Assembly: GCF_002076895.1 (NCBI RefSeq)
Contig: NZ_CP020465.1
Span: 4,278,001 to 4,342,000, forward strand
DNA: 64,000 nt
DNA from: Cognaticolwellia beringensis
GTDB lineage: Bacteria > Pseudomonadota > Gammaproteobacteria > Enterobacterales > Alteromonadaceae
Direction: 5' to 3'
In this document: piece after piece, positions 20,375 through 33,326 of the stretch
Numbering within the stretch: position 1 is the stretch's first letter
How the letters are laid out: each line of letters opens with the position of its first letter
The notes under the pieces: generated by a model
The model's input: the letters and a program-made list of their open reading frames with translations, nothing else
The model's database searches: none
Told to the model about the DNA's origin: nothing
Made by a program: the position numbers and the translations under genes

Positions 20375-20491
20375 TTGTTAAATAAAATAACCATAGCTAT
20401 GGCTTACGGCGGATTAGTGGCCACGTTAAGTACTTTAATGTTTATTGATGCAGATATACCAACCCCTGATGTATCTTTTTTTATGAGCTAA
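20375..20491 (+). CDS. Possible small hydrophobic protein
   Basis: A 38-codon frame from TTG (or 30 codons from the ATG at 20399) reading LLNKITIAMAYGGLVATLS followed by LMFIDADIPTPDVSFFMS. It would make one membrane helix with a polar tail. Codon use looks gene-like, but there is no convincing ribosome site, and it could be the remnant of a longer gene. Weakly supported. Confidence 0.25.
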   Translation: MLNKITIAMAYGGLVATLSTLMFIDADIPTPDVSFFMS

Positions 20492-20578
20492 TGCCTGACT
20501 TGACATATCTGAGTGAAATAATGCTTATAATTATAAAATAGTTTTGCTTTAAACTACTTTTAAACAGGTACATCATTA

Positions 20579-21280
20579 ATGAGTTTAAATTATAAATTAG
20601 GTATTACTAAGCCGTTTCCATGTAATTACCTGCCTGAACAAGAAGAGCGGTTATTAATTGCTGTTGATGAAATATTACATGATCGGGAACATTATGGTTG
20701 GCTGATGCAGCAAGGTTTTAGGCGCAGTGGTAATGATATTTATCGCCCACACTGCATTGCTTGTCAGGCATGTAAATCGTTACGCGTGTTAGTCAATGAG
20801 TTTATACCTTCAAGAAGCCAAAAACGCTTATTAAAGCGTAATCAGCACTTTAATGTAACGTTAAGTAAAGAAGTTAAAGCAAGCTACTATCCGTTATACG
20901 AGCAATATGTCAATAGTATTCACAGTGATGGCAGTATGTTTCCCGCAACACCAGAGCAATTTCAAAGTTTTACCCAGAATGATATTACCCAGCAATGTTA
21001 CATTGAAGTTTGGCATGACGGCGTATTAATTAGTGTTGCCGTAACAGATGATATTCCTGATGCCTTATCGGCGGTTTATACGTTTTATGATCCGAGTTAT
21101 AGAAAACAAGGTCTTGGGGTTTATTCAATTTTGAAACAAATTGAAATGGCATCTCAACTTAAGCGACAATTTCTCTACCTGGGATACCAAATAGATGAGT
21201 GCAGTAAAATGAATTATAAAAATCGTTACACTTCCCACCAAATTTTAGTCGAAAATCAATGGCAAACCGTAAATAAATAA
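20579..21280 (+). CDS. bpt: Aspartate/glutamate leucyltransferase Bpt (Ate1-like)
   Basis: N-degron transferase that adds Leu to N-terminal Asp or Glu using Leu-tRNA, giving ClpS substrates. The 233-residue product has the N-terminal cysteine block near residue 14 (FPCNYLPEQEER), the paired cysteines in HCIACQACKS, and the C-terminal acyltransferase fold with YTFYDPSYRKQGLGVYS and YLGYQIDECSKMNYK. Bpt and infA follow one another on the same strand. This provides the second N-degron branch alongside aat. Confidence 0.95.
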   Translation: MSLNYKLGITKPFPCNYLPEQEERLLIAVDEILHDREHYGWLMQQGFRRSGNDIYRPHCIACQACKSLRVLVNEFIPSRSQKRLLKRNQHFNVTLSKEVKASYYPLYEQYVNSIHSDGSMFPATPEQFQSFTQNDITQQCYIEVWHDGVLISVAVTDDIPDALSAVYTFYDPSYRKQGLGVYSILKQIEMASQLKRQFLYLGYQIDECSKMNYKNRYTSHQILVENQWQTVNK

Positions 21281-21583
<303 letters not shown>

Positions 21584-21672
21584 AAATTAATTATTTCAGT
21601 TTTAAAAGCACTTTAATGTTTTATAAAAGTTTTTTTATAACTAAAATTTAATTAATGCCAATTTAATAAAAC

Positions 21673-21699
21673 AAAAAACCGAGCTTGCTCGGTTTTTTT
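21673..21699 (+). terminator. Intrinsic terminator of infA
   Basis: AAAAAACCGAGC pairs with GCTCGGTTTTTT around a TT turn; U-tract present on both strands. Confidence 0.93.
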
Positions 21700-21778
21700 A
21701 TGTGCTGGTGAATAGTCAACGGGTCTATTTCGGGCAGAACTAAATCGAATATCCCTGTGGCCATGACGTTTTGTCATT

Positions 21779-21809
21779 GTTGTGCAATACCGTTAGTGTA
21801 TTGCACAAC
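21779..21809 (-). terminator. Hairpin downstream of clpA
   Basis: A perfect 12-base stem (GTTGTGCAATAC at 21779-21790 with 21798-21809) and 7-base loop, 10 bases beyond the clpA stop. It lacks a U-tract, so it may act as a 3'-end stabiliser or weak terminator. Confidence 0.55.
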
Positions 21810-21818
21810 GTCTAGAGC

Positions 21819-24074
21819 TTAATGCTCGACCAATTCCTTTTTCGACTCATAGTTAATGACTAACTTGTCTTTCTTCACAGCGACTTTAGCAACACCACCT
21901 TGTGTGAGTTCACCAAAGAGTAACTCGTTTGCTAATGGTTTTTTCAAATGCTCTTGAATCAACCTAGCCATAGGTCGTGCACCCATAGCTTTATCGTAAC
22001 CTTTATTCGCCATCCACTTCTTAGCATCTTTAGTGACTTCTAACGACACACCCTTCTCATCAAGTTGCACTTGTAGCTCAACGATAAATTTGTCCACCAC
22101 TTGCTGAATAACTTCGTCACCTAAGTGATTAAACCAAACAATGTTGTCTAGGCGATTACGAAACTCAGGTGAAAATACTTTATTTATTTCATCCATAGCG
22201 TCTAGGCTATTATCTTGTTGCTTAAAGCCAATAGATTGCTTAACCGTGTGCGCAACGCCGGCATTTGTTGTTAACACTAAGATAATATTTCTAAAATCGG
22301 CTTTACGACCGTTATTGTCTGTTAACGTACCGTGGTCCATAACTTGCAATAATATGTTGTAAACATCTTCATGCGCTTTTTCAATTTCATCTAACAACAC
22401 AACCGCATGAGGGTTTTTGATCACGGCATCAGTTAATAGGCCGCCTTGTTCATAACCGACATAACCTGGAGGAGCACCAATTAAGCGACTTACTGCATGT
22501 TTTTCCATGTATTCTGACATGTCATAGCGTAGCAGTTCGACACCAAGGACTTTTGCTAATTGTTGGGTAACTTCAGTTTTACCGACACCAGTTGGGCCTG
22601 CGAATATAAACGAACCAATAGGTTTGTGTTCATTGCCTAAGCCTGCTCTAGATAGACGGATAACAGACGATAATTCATCTATCGCATGATCTTGACCAAA
22701 GACAACAAGCTTCAAGTTACGATCAAGCGTTTTCAAGCTATCAACTTCTGATGAAGACACTGACTTCTCAGGAATACGCGCCATTTTAGCCACGATATTT
22801 TCAATATCAGTATTACTGATCACTTTTTTACGTTTAGACGCTGCCACCAATTGCTGACGGGCTCCAGCTTCGTCAATAACATCAATCGCTTTATCAGGTA
22901 AAAATCTATCGTTAATATATTTTGCTGAAAGTTGTGCAGCAGCTCTTAAAGCATTATTAGAGTATTTAACACCATGATGTGTTTCATACTTCTCTTTTAA
23001 GCCATGTAAAATTTTCGTGGTGTCGTCTACGCTTGGCTCAACAACATCTATTTTTTGGAAACGTCGAGCTAACGCTCGATCCTTTTCAAAAATACTTTGA
23101 TATTCTTGATACGTTGTCGACCCCATACAACGTAACTTTCCTGATGACAGTAAAGGTTTGATCAAGTTAGAAGCATCTAACATGCCACCAGACGCAGCAC
23201 CAGCTCCAATAATGGTGTGAATCTCATCAATGAAGAGAATGGCATTACCGTCTTGCTCAAGTTCTTTTAACAGTGCTTTAAAGCGTTTTTCAAAATCGCC
23301 TCTATATTTGGTCCCCGCTAACAGCGCGCCCATGTCTAACGAATAAATAGTGGCATCTTTTAAAAATTCAGGCGCTTTATCTGATACCAATAAATTCGCT
23401 AAACCTTCAGCAATCGCTGTTTTACCAACACCAGCTTCACCGACAAATAAAGGGTTGTTTTTTCTGCGACGACTTAACACTTGTAAAGTCCGCTCTAGTT
23501 CGTTGTCACGACCTATAAGGGGATCGATATTACCTTTCAATGCTTCTTCATTGAGGTTAGTAGAAAAATTATCAATGGTACGAGGTTCTTCTTCACCTGC
23601 AGGGCTTTGCTGTTCTTCGTTATTACTGCCTTCTTGTTCAATTTTAGCGATACCATGAGAGATATAATTAACAATATCTAAGCGGCTAATATCTGATTTC
23701 TTTAAAAAATAAGCGGCTTGTGATTCTTGTTCACTAAATATGGCAACAAGTACGTTCGCGCCATTGACTTCACTTTTTCCTGAAGACTGAACATGAAAGA
23801 CGGCACGTTGTAATACGCGCTGAAAACCTAGCGTAGGCTGAGTTTCTCTCTCTTCCTCTCCGGCAGGAATAACTGGGGTTGTATCCGTAATAAAGGCTAA
23901 TAATTCTTTTCTCAAATTCGCCAAATCAGCGCCACATGCTTGTAAAGCTTCAATGGATGATGGATTGTCTAACAACGCCAACAATAAATGTTCAACCGTC
24001 ATAAATTCATGGCGAGACTCTTTAGCCTGACGAAAAGCCATATTTAACGATACTTCTAGATCTTTATTCAGCAT
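21819..24074 (-). CDS. clpA: ATP-dependent Clp protease ATP-binding subunit ClpA
   Basis: AAA+ unfoldase that feeds ClpP; with ClpS it destroys N-degron substrates. The 751-residue protein has the N-terminal ClpS-binding domain (about 1-145), a first ATPase with GEAGVGKTA (about residue 215) and a second with GPTGVGKTE (about residue 495), each with a Walker B acidic pair (FIDEIHT, LLDEIEK). It starts 28 bases after clpS. ClpP is not in this window. Confidence 0.97.
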   Translation of the reverse strand: MLNKDLEVSLNMAFRQAKESRHEFMTVEHLLLALLDNPSSIEALQACGADLANLRKELLAFITDTTPVIPAGEEERETQPTLGFQRVLQRAVFHVQSSGKSEVNGANVLVAIFSEQESQAAYFLKKSDISRLDIVNYISHGIAKIEQEGSNNEEQQSPAGEEEPRTIDNFSTNLNEEALKGNIDPLIGRDNELERTLQVLSRRRKNNPLFVGEAGVGKTAIAEGLANLLVSDKAPEFLKDATIYSLDMGALLAGTKYRGDFEKRFKALLKELEQDGNAILFIDEIHTIIGAGAASGGMLDASNLIKPLLSSGKLRCMGSTTYQEYQSIFEKDRALARRFQKIDVVEPSVDDTTKILHGLKEKYETHHGVKYSNNALRAAAQLSAKYINDRFLPDKAIDVIDEAGARQQLVAASKRKKVISNTDIENIVAKMARIPEKSVSSSEVDSLKTLDRNLKLVVFGQDHAIDELSSVIRLSRAGLGNEHKPIGSFIFAGPTGVGKTEVTQQLAKVLGVELLRYDMSEYMEKHAVSRLIGAPPGYVGYEQGGLLTDAVIKNPHAVVLLDEIEKAHEDVYNILLQVMDHGTLTDNNGRKADFRNIILVLTTNAGVAHTVKQSIGFKQQDNSLDAMDEINKVFSPEFRNRLDNIVWFNHLGDEVIQQVVDKFIVELQVQLDEKGVSLEVTKDAKKWMANKGYDKAMGARPMARLIQEHLKKPLANELLFGELTQGGVAKVAVKKDKLVINYESKKELVEH

Positions 24075-24102
24075 AGGTTACTCCAGTTTAAAACTTGCGT
24101 TA

Positions 24103-24423
24103 TTACGCTTTTTCCATAGTACATTTCAGCGGATGTTCATTGCTTGTCGCGTAACTCAATACCTGATCGACTTTAGTTTCTGCTACTTCAGCAGTAAAGG
24201 TACCACAACGCCCTTTCCCTTTATAATGAATCGCCAACATAATATCTGTTGCTTGTTCTGCGTTCATATTAAAAAATTTACACAATACGTCGATGACAAA
24301 ATCCATTGGAGTATAGTCATCATTTAATAGCACTACATTATACATTGGGGGTTTCTCAAATTTTTCAATAACCTCATCATCAAGAACTGTTTGGTCATCT
24401 ATTAACTCTTTCCATTTACTCAT
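24103..24423 (-). CDS. clpS: ClpS adaptor (N-recognin)
   Basis: Binds N-terminal Leu, Phe, Tyr and Trp and hands the protein to ClpA. The 106-residue product has a flexible N-terminal tail and the folded domain with [16 protein letters not shown]; the Asn-Asp pair and the later [11 protein letters not shown] helix (here [12 protein letters not shown], with the binding His) form the residue pocket. First gene of clpS-clpA and divergent from cspD, as in E. coli. Confidence 0.96.
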   Translation of the reverse strand: MSKWKELIDDQTVLDDEVIEKFEKPPMYNVVLLNDDYTPMDFVIDVLCKFFNMNAEQATDIMLAIHYKGKGRCGTFTAEVAETKVDQVLSYATSNEHPLKCTMEKA

Positions 24424-24642
24424 AATTCTATATTAGTCTGTCAGTTGTAGTTTTGCTTTAGATTTAAAAATAATAATTAAAAAAATAATAATATGTAACA
24501 TAACACTTGACTATTTTCATTTATTATCTACGATTTACTTTGATGGCTACTTTTTGGTCATCTATATTTAATATTGATGCTTTAGTTAATGCTTGAAGGA
24601 AAGCATACCTAATTACCGATGAATTTAGAAGGATGTTGAAGT

Positions 24643-24870
24643 ATGGCTCACGGTACAGTTAAATGGTTTAATAATGCAAAAGGGTTTGGTTTTATTCGTC
24701 CAGAGGATGGTGGTGAAGATATTTTTGCTCATTATTCAACAATTCAAATGGAAGGATACCGTACGTTAAAAGCAGGTCAGGATGTAAACTACGAATTAAA
24801 CGCCGGTCCAAAGGGTGATCACGCAGCAAGTATTACACCATCAGAACTTGAAGAAGAATCAGACAATTAA
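24643..24870 (+). CDS. cspD: Cold-shock-domain protein CspD
   Basis: Single-stranded nucleic-acid-binding protein of the cold-shock family; in E. coli CspD inhibits replication in stationary phase and is cleared by Lon. The 75-residue product has both RNP motifs, KGFGFIRP and DIFAHYS. The start MAHGTVKWFNNAKGFGF and position divergent from clpS match cspD rather than a cold-induced cspA. It has a GGA-type ribosome site and its own terminator. Confidence 0.93.
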   Translation: MAHGTVKWFNNAKGFGFIRPEDGGEDIFAHYSTIQMEGYRTLKAGQDVNYELNAGPKGDHAASITPSELEEESDN

Positions 24871-24897
24871 TTTAAATTTTTTTGTTGGCATAAAATA

Positions 24898-24925
24898 AAA
24901 ACACAGCAATATGGCTGTGTTTTTT
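24898..24925 (+). terminator. Intrinsic terminator of cspD
   Basis: AAAACACAGC (24898-24907) pairs with GCTGTGTTTT (24914-24923), followed by further T. Confidence 0.88.
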
Positions 24926-24977
24926 ATGGTTAAAGCTTTGTAAAATTTTATACAAAGCCTACTTCCAATGTCAGCTT

Positions 24978-26228
24978 TTACATATTTTCAATAATACAAT
25001 CGCCAAATTCAGAACAAGTCACTAATGTTGCGTCATCCATTAAACGCTCAAAGTCATAAGTTACCGTTTTAGCGTTGATCGCGCCAGACATACCTTTTAA
25101 CAATAAGTTAGCCGCTTCAGTCCAGCCCATATGTCGTAACATCATTTCTGCTGATAAAATAACCGAACCAGGGTTAACCTTATTCAAACCGGCATATTTT
25201 GGCGCCGTTCCGTGTGTTGCTTCAAAAATGGCAACGTCATCATTTAGATTAGCGCCTGGTGCAATGCCAATACCACCCACTTGAGCTGCTAAAGCGTCTG
25301 ATAAATAGTCACCATTTAAGTTCAAGGTCGCTATAACGCTATATTCTGCTGGTCGTAATAAAATTTGTTGTAACATGGCATCAGCAATAACATCTTTTAT
25401 GATGATTTCTTTACCCGTTTTAGGGTTTTTAAGACTACACCAAGGACCGCCGTTTAATAGATCAGCACCAAACTCTTCTCGCGCTAATTCATAACCCCAT
25501 TCTTTAAAGGCACCTTCAGTAAACTTCATGATGTTACCTTTATGCACTAAAGTCACTGACTCTCGGTCGTGATCAATAGCATATTGAATCGCTTTTCGAA
25601 CCAGTCTTTGCGTACCTTCTTTAGAAACAGGTTTGATGCCGATACCACAATTCTCTTGGAATCTAATTTTTGTAACACCCATTTCTTCGGTCAAAAATTT
25701 GATCATTTTTTTAGCTTGATCAGAACCTGCCTGATATTCAATACCGGCATAGATATCTTCAGAGTTTTCTCTAAAAATAACCATGTCAACTTCACTCGGC
25801 TTTTTCACTGGGCTTGGCACACCAGTAAACCATTGCACGGGACGTTGGCATACATACAAATCTAAAATTTGTCTTAAAGCAACATTCAATGAGCGCATAC
25901 CACCACCTACAGGTGTAGTAAGCGGACCTTTGATACCCACTTTATATTCTTTGAACATGGCTAAGGTTTCATCGGGAAGCCAAGTTTCTGAGTCATACAT
26001 TTGCGTTGCTTTTTCACCGGCATACACTTCCATCCAGTGAATTTTTCGCTCTGCGCCATAAGCTTTATTTACAGCGGCATCTACAACTTTCATCATAGGT
26101 GGTGTTACATCGACACCTATTCCATCCCCTTCAATAAATGGAATAATAGGGTTATTAGGTACTTTTAACAGACCTTGCTCTGAGGTGATTTTAGCACCTG
26201 CACTAGGAATAATTACATGGTTCGACAT
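24978..26228 (-). CDS. icd: NADP isocitrate dehydrogenase, homodimeric type (IDH-I)
   Basis: TCA-cycle enzyme converting isocitrate to 2-oxoglutarate and CO2 with NADPH. The 416-residue product is of E. coli Icd type: the regulatory serine is Ser113 in RSLNVALRQ (the site phosphorylated by AceK in E. coli), and the NADP-binding region with [10 protein letters not shown] is intact. It lies 262 bases after the separate monomeric enzyme on the same strand, and a strong terminator between them suggests separate transcripts. Confidence 0.96.
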   Translation of the reverse strand: MSNHVIIPSAGAKITSEQGLLKVPNNPIIPFIEGDGIGVDVTPPMMKVVDAAVNKAYGAERKIHWMEVYAGEKATQMYDSETWLPDETLAMFKEYKVGIKGPLTTPVGGGMRSLNVALRQILDLYVCQRPVQWFTGVPSPVKKPSEVDMVIFRENSEDIYAGIEYQAGSDQAKKMIKFLTEEMGVTKIRFQENCGIGIKPVSKEGTQRLVRKAIQYAIDHDRESVTLVHKGNIMKFTEGAFKEWGYELAREEFGADLLNGGPWCSLKNPKTGKEIIIKDVIADAMLQQILLRPAEYSVIATLNLNGDYLSDALAAQVGGIGIAPGANLNDDVAIFEATHGTAPKYAGLNKVNPGSVILSAEMMLRHMGWTEAANLLLKGMSGAINAKTVTYDFERLMDDATLVTCSEFGDCIIENM

Positions 26229-26448
26229 ACGAGATCTCCCAAATTTACTAATAAAAATAGCCGTTTGCTAATTTCTTTTCCTTTAAACTAATCGAAAAAG
26301 CGCAGTGACACTAATACTGAAATCATGATAGTTAACATAACTTCTCTGAATGATTAAACCGTTGCTTTAAATCAATTGCAAACTTTTCTTAAAAAAAACT
26401 GATATCTATTCAAAAACTGAATAGCTTACTTGTTAAATTTTAGACAAA

Positions 26449-26475
26449 AAAAAGCTAGGCAAGGCCTAGCTTTTT
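26449..26475 (-). terminator. Intrinsic terminator of the monomeric IDH gene
   Basis: A perfect 12-base stem (AAAAAGCTAGGC with GCCTAGCTTTTT) and a 3-base loop, with a long T-tract on the - strand. Confidence 0.93.
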
Positions 26476-26490
26476 ACTTATTTATTAAAC

Positions 26491-28722
<2,232 letters not shown>

Positions 28723-28750
28723 TTAAAAATCCTTTGCTGATTTGCCATTA

Positions 28751-28805
28751 ATCGATAAAATGGATAGCTATTCAATTTTGATAAATTGATATTCATTTTA
28801 TCGAT
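28751..28805. promoter_or_regulatory. Nested inverted repeats in the IDH-II/rluE promoter gap
   Basis: ATCGATAAAATG (28751-28762) has an exact inverted copy at 28794-28805, and between them TCAATTT and AAATTGA form a second, inner hairpin. It lies 29 bases upstream of the monomeric IDH start, in the right place for a regulator site or 5' leader structure. No known operator was recognised. Confidence 0.5.
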
Positions 28806-28897
28806 AAATAATATTTTTCGGCCGCATAATATCGGAATTCATAGCGCATTAAAATAGATGAATTAGAACTAGCATATTTTTAACAAGGTAAAAAATA

Positions 28898-29515
28898 GTG
28901 ACAATCAATAAAAATCAAAGCCTTACACGCAAATACAAGCGAAAACCAACAAAGGTACGACCAGTTGGCTTTCAGCCAGAAATCGTACTTTTTAATAAAC
29001 CCTTCGATGTATTATGCCAATTTACCGATGATCAAAATCGAAAAACTCTCAAAGACTTTATCGCCGTTAAAGATGTTTACGCTGCTGGGCGTCTCGATAG
29101 AGATAGTGAAGGACTGCTATTATTAACCAATGATGGCAAACTTCAGCACAAACTCGCCAACCCAAGTCAAAAAACCGATAAAACCTATTGGGCGCAAGTT
29201 GAAGGAGCAGCCACAGAAGCTGATATTGCCCCACTGCGAGCAGGTGTGGAATTAAAAGATGGCCTTACTAAACCCGCTAAAGTCGATATTATGGCTGAGC
29301 CTAACATTTGGCCAAGAATTCCAGCAATAAGAGAGCGCGCAGCAATTCCAACCACATGGTTAAAAATAACCATACAGGAAGGAAAAAATCGCCAAGTAAG
29401 AAGAATGACTGCTCACATTGGCTTTCCAACCCTGAGGTTGATCCGTTATAGCATCGGTCAATGGACTTTAGAGGGTATTAATAATGGGGAATATAAAAGA
29501 ATAAATCATGGATAA
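28898..29515 (+). CDS. rluE: 23S rRNA pseudouridine synthase RluE
   Basis: RsuA/RluBEF-type synthase; RluE makes pseudouridine 2457 in E. coli 23S rRNA. The catalytic Asp lies in AGRLDRDSEGLLLLT, and the C-terminal RQVRRMTAHIGFPTLRLIR block is typical of the family. No S4 domain is present, as expected for RluE. The start is GTG at 28898 with AAGG ten bases upstream. It overlaps nudJ by 8 bases, the first step of the chain rluE-nudJ-mnmA-hflD-purB. Confidence 0.92.
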   Translation: MTINKNQSLTRKYKRKPTKVRPVGFQPEIVLFNKPFDVLCQFTDDQNRKTLKDFIAVKDVYAAGRLDRDSEGLLLLTNDGKLQHKLANPSQKTDKTYWAQVEGAATEADIAPLRAGVELKDGLTKPAKVDIMAEPNIWPRIPAIRERAAIPTTWLKITIQEGKNRQVRRMTAHIGFPTLRLIRYSIGQWTLEGINNGEYKRINHG

Positions 29516-29987
29516 TCTACTAACAAACCCACACGGCAGTGCACAGTTTAAACCCAATACAACCGTAGCGGTTGTTGTCGCCTGCCAAGATAAATTCCTG
29601 CTAGTTGAAGAATTAGAACATGGTAAAACAGTGTATAACCAACCCGCAGGACATTTGGAGGCGGGTGAAAACTTAATTGCCGCCGCGATGCGCGAATTAC
29701 AGGAAGAAACGGGATTAACCGCCTCACCAGATCATCTTTGCGGTATTTACTATTATTATCGACAATCGTTAAACCTTCATTATTTACGTTTTTGTTTTGT
29801 TATTGAACTCGAGTCATTTTCAATTTGCCAACCACAAGATGAGGAAATTATTGCTTGTCATTGGTTAACGCTGTCAGAAATTAAAGCAAAATCAGCACAA
29901 TTACGCAGTTCATTAGTGTTGGAATGTATTGAAGATTACCTCAGCGGTAAAAAAATTGAGTTAAGTCTCTTAAAATCTAATCTTTAA
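29508..29987 (+). CDS. nudJ: Nudix phosphatase NudJ
   Basis: Nudix hydrolase; E. coli NudJ removes phosphate from thiamine pyrophosphate precursors and other nucleoside di- and triphosphates. The 159-residue product has a complete Nudix box beginning GHLEAGENLIAAAM and ending RELQEETGL. It overlaps rluE and precedes mnmA by 64 bases, the conserved gene order that supports this rather than another Nudix name. Confidence 0.9.
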   Translation: MDNLLTNPHGSAQFKPNTTVAVVVACQDKFLLVEELEHGKTVYNQPAGHLEAGENLIAAAMRELQEETGLTASPDHLCGIYYYYRQSLNLHYLRFCFVIELESFSICQPQDEEIIACHWLTLSEIKAKSAQLRSSLVLECIEDYLSGKKIELSLLKSNL

Positions 29988-30051
29988 TCTATCATCGCGC
30001 TAAATGACCATGCTATAATTTCGCGCCATTTTCCATTGAAATATAGTTGTC

Positions 30052-31197
30052 ATGACCTCGAACGAACATGTAAATGCAAACTCAATCGCCCCAAAAGATA
30101 AATTACCACAAGAGACTAAAGTCATTGTTGGTATGTCGGGTGGTGTAGATTCTTCTGTTTCTGCTTATTTATTAATTGAACAAGGCTATCAAGTCGAAGG
30201 CTTGTTCATGAAAAACTGGGAAGAAGATGACAATGACGAGTATTGCGCTGCCGCAGAAGATTTAGCTGATGCGCAAAGTGTTTGTGAGAAATTAGGCATA
30301 AAACTTCATACGATTAATTTCGCTACTGAATACTGGGACAATGTTTTCGAATATTTTCTCGCAGAATATAAAGCAGGTAGAACGCCTAATCCTGACATTA
30401 TGTGTAATAAAGAAATTAAATTTAAGGCCTTTCTTGAATTTGCTTGTGAAGACTTAGGTGCTGACTACATTGCTACCGGTCATTACGTACAGCGCAAATT
30501 TAACCAGGGTAAATGGCAGATGCACCGTGGTTTAGACAGTAACAAAGACCAAAGCTATTTTCTTTATACTTTGAGTCACGAGCAAGTGGGTAGAACGCTT
30601 TTTCCTGTTGGCCATATTGAAAAACCTGAAGTGAGAGCTATTGCTGAAAAAGCCGATTTAATCACTCATAACAAAAAAGATAGTACCGGCATTTGTTTTA
30701 TTGGTGAGCGAAAATTTAAAGACTTTCTCGGCAAATATTTACCGGCTCAACCCGGTGTAATAGAAACGCCTGAAGGCGAAGCTATTGGTGAACATGATGG
30801 TTTAATGTACCACACGCTAGGTCAACGTAAAGGTTTGCGTATTGGTGGTCTTGCCAATGCAGGTGAAGCACCTTGGTATGTTGTTGACAAAGATCTTAAG
30901 CGTAACGTGTTAATCGTAGGACAAGGCCATAACCACCCTCGCCTATTCTCTAAAGGTTTAGTGGCAAATCAATTACATTTAGTTGACCGGGTAGAGCTAA
31001 CAGCACCGATTAGCTGTACGGTAAAAACTCGTTACCGACAAGAAGATGTCGCTTGTAATCTTTCACCGATGGCCAATGGTGAATATTTAGTTATGTTTTC
31101 TGAGCCTCAAAGCTCAGTAACACCCGGACAATCTGTGGTGTTTTATCAAGATAATATTTGCCTTGGCGGCGGTATTATCAATTCCCTTATTCGTTAA
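30052..31197 (+). CDS. mnmA: tRNA-specific 2-thiouridylase MnmA
   Basis: Adds sulfur to U34 of tRNA-Lys, -Glu and -Gln using persulfide relayed by the Tus proteins. The 381-residue protein has the PP-loop [11 protein letters not shown] (about residue 28), the catalytic cysteines in [12 protein letters not shown] and [10 protein letters not shown], and the C-terminal barrel domain. It starts with ATG and is about ten residues longer at the N-terminus than E. coli MnmA. It lies 12 bases upstream of hflD. Confidence 0.97.
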   Translation: MTSNEHVNANSIAPKDKLPQETKVIVGMSGGVDSSVSAYLLIEQGYQVEGLFMKNWEEDDNDEYCAAAEDLADAQSVCEKLGIKLHTINFATEYWDNVFEYFLAEYKAGRTPNPDIMCNKEIKFKAFLEFACEDLGADYIATGHYVQRKFNQGKWQMHRGLDSNKDQSYFLYTLSHEQVGRTLFPVGHIEKPEVRAIAEKADLITHNKKDSTGICFIGERKFKDFLGKYLPAQPGVIETPEGEAIGEHDGLMYHTLGQRKGLRIGGLANAGEAPWYVVDKDLKRNVLIVGQGHNHPRLFSKGLVANQLHLVDRVELTAPISCTVKTRYRQEDVACNLSPMANGEYLVMFSEPQSSVTPGQSVVFYQDNICLGGGIINSLIR

Positions 31198-31209
31198 TGT
31201 AAGGCATAC

Positions 31210-31833
31210 ATGAATAATTTAGAAAAACAAACAATTACCATGGCAGCAATATGCCAAGCCTCTGTTTTAGTGCAAAAAGTTGCCCGAACAGGCACAGTAG
31301 ATGAGTCTGAGCTCGCTATTATGCTAAACAGTATTATGGTGACTTCACCTAATAATATTTTAGAGGTTTATAGTAATGATATTGCGCACTTAGCATCGGG
31401 GTTAAATGCCTTAATTGAACAATTAGGCAATCAAACCAAGAAAAAAGATCCAGAGCTAACACGTTATGTCGTCGGTTTATTAGGCTTAGAGCGACGTTTA
31501 GCTAATAAAAAAAATCAATTATCGCTGCTCGGTGACCGTATCGAACAAAGCCAACGTCAATTGGCCCATTACGATATTACTAGTGACACCCTTATTGCTA
31601 GTTTAGCCAGCATTTACAGTGATCTACTCAGCCCTATCGGCACACCGATACAAGTTGCTGGTGAGCCAAGTTTACTTAAACAACAAAGCAATCAACATAA
31701 AATCCGTGCTTTATTACTAGCAGGTATTCGCTCAAGCGTTTTATGGCGTCAAGTTGGCGGAAAACGTAGAAATATATTATTTGGTCGCACAAAGATGGTT
31801 GCGTGTGCTCAACAATTACTTAAAGAAATTTAA
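31210..31833 (+). CDS. hflD: High-frequency lysogenisation protein HflD homologue
   Basis: Helical, peripherally membrane-bound protein, named in E. coli for its binding of lambda CII; its normal cellular task is not settled. The 207-residue, mostly alpha-helical product has the family segments LNALIEQLG and RVVGLLGLERRL-type block (here RYVVGLLGLERRL). The position between mnmA and purB is the conserved one. No enzyme motif or membrane segment was seen. Confidence 0.9.
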   Translation: MNNLEKQTITMAAICQASVLVQKVARTGTVDESELAIMLNSIMVTSPNNILEVYSNDIAHLASGLNALIEQLGNQTKKKDPELTRYVVGLLGLERRLANKKNQLSLLGDRIEQSQRQLAHYDITSDTLIASLASIYSDLLSPIGTPIQVAGEPSLLKQQSNQHKIRALLLAGIRSSVLWRQVGGKRRNILFGRTKMVACAQQLLKEI

Positions 31834-31839
31834 ATATAA

Positions 31840-33225
<1,386 letters not shown>

Positions 33226-33254
33226 TCAAATACTCACACTGAGTTTTGCTGATA

Positions 33255-33282
33255 AAAAAGGGATCCATTAGGCTCCCTTTTT
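33255..33282 (+). terminator. Intrinsic terminator of purB
   Basis: AAAAAGGGA pairs with TCCCTTTTT around a 10-base loop. Confidence 0.8.
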
Positions 33283-33326
33283 ATTATTTAAATGTTGCTA
33301 CAATACTGAGATTATAAGGTTTCACC

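Noticed and set aside
21584..21818. tRNA-Ser gene between infA and clpA
   Set aside because: E. coli has serW here, but this gap holds only two hairpins and no cloverleaf or CCA-type end.
24371..24570. TTGGTCATC copies near clpS/cspD as further RutR-like half-sites
   Set aside because: They are single half-sites without the inverted partner, and one is inside coding DNA.
28723..28897. CCAAT-type cold-induction element before the monomeric isocitrate dehydrogenase
   Set aside because: No CCAAT or ATTGG lies in this gap, so the known C. maris feature is not supported here.
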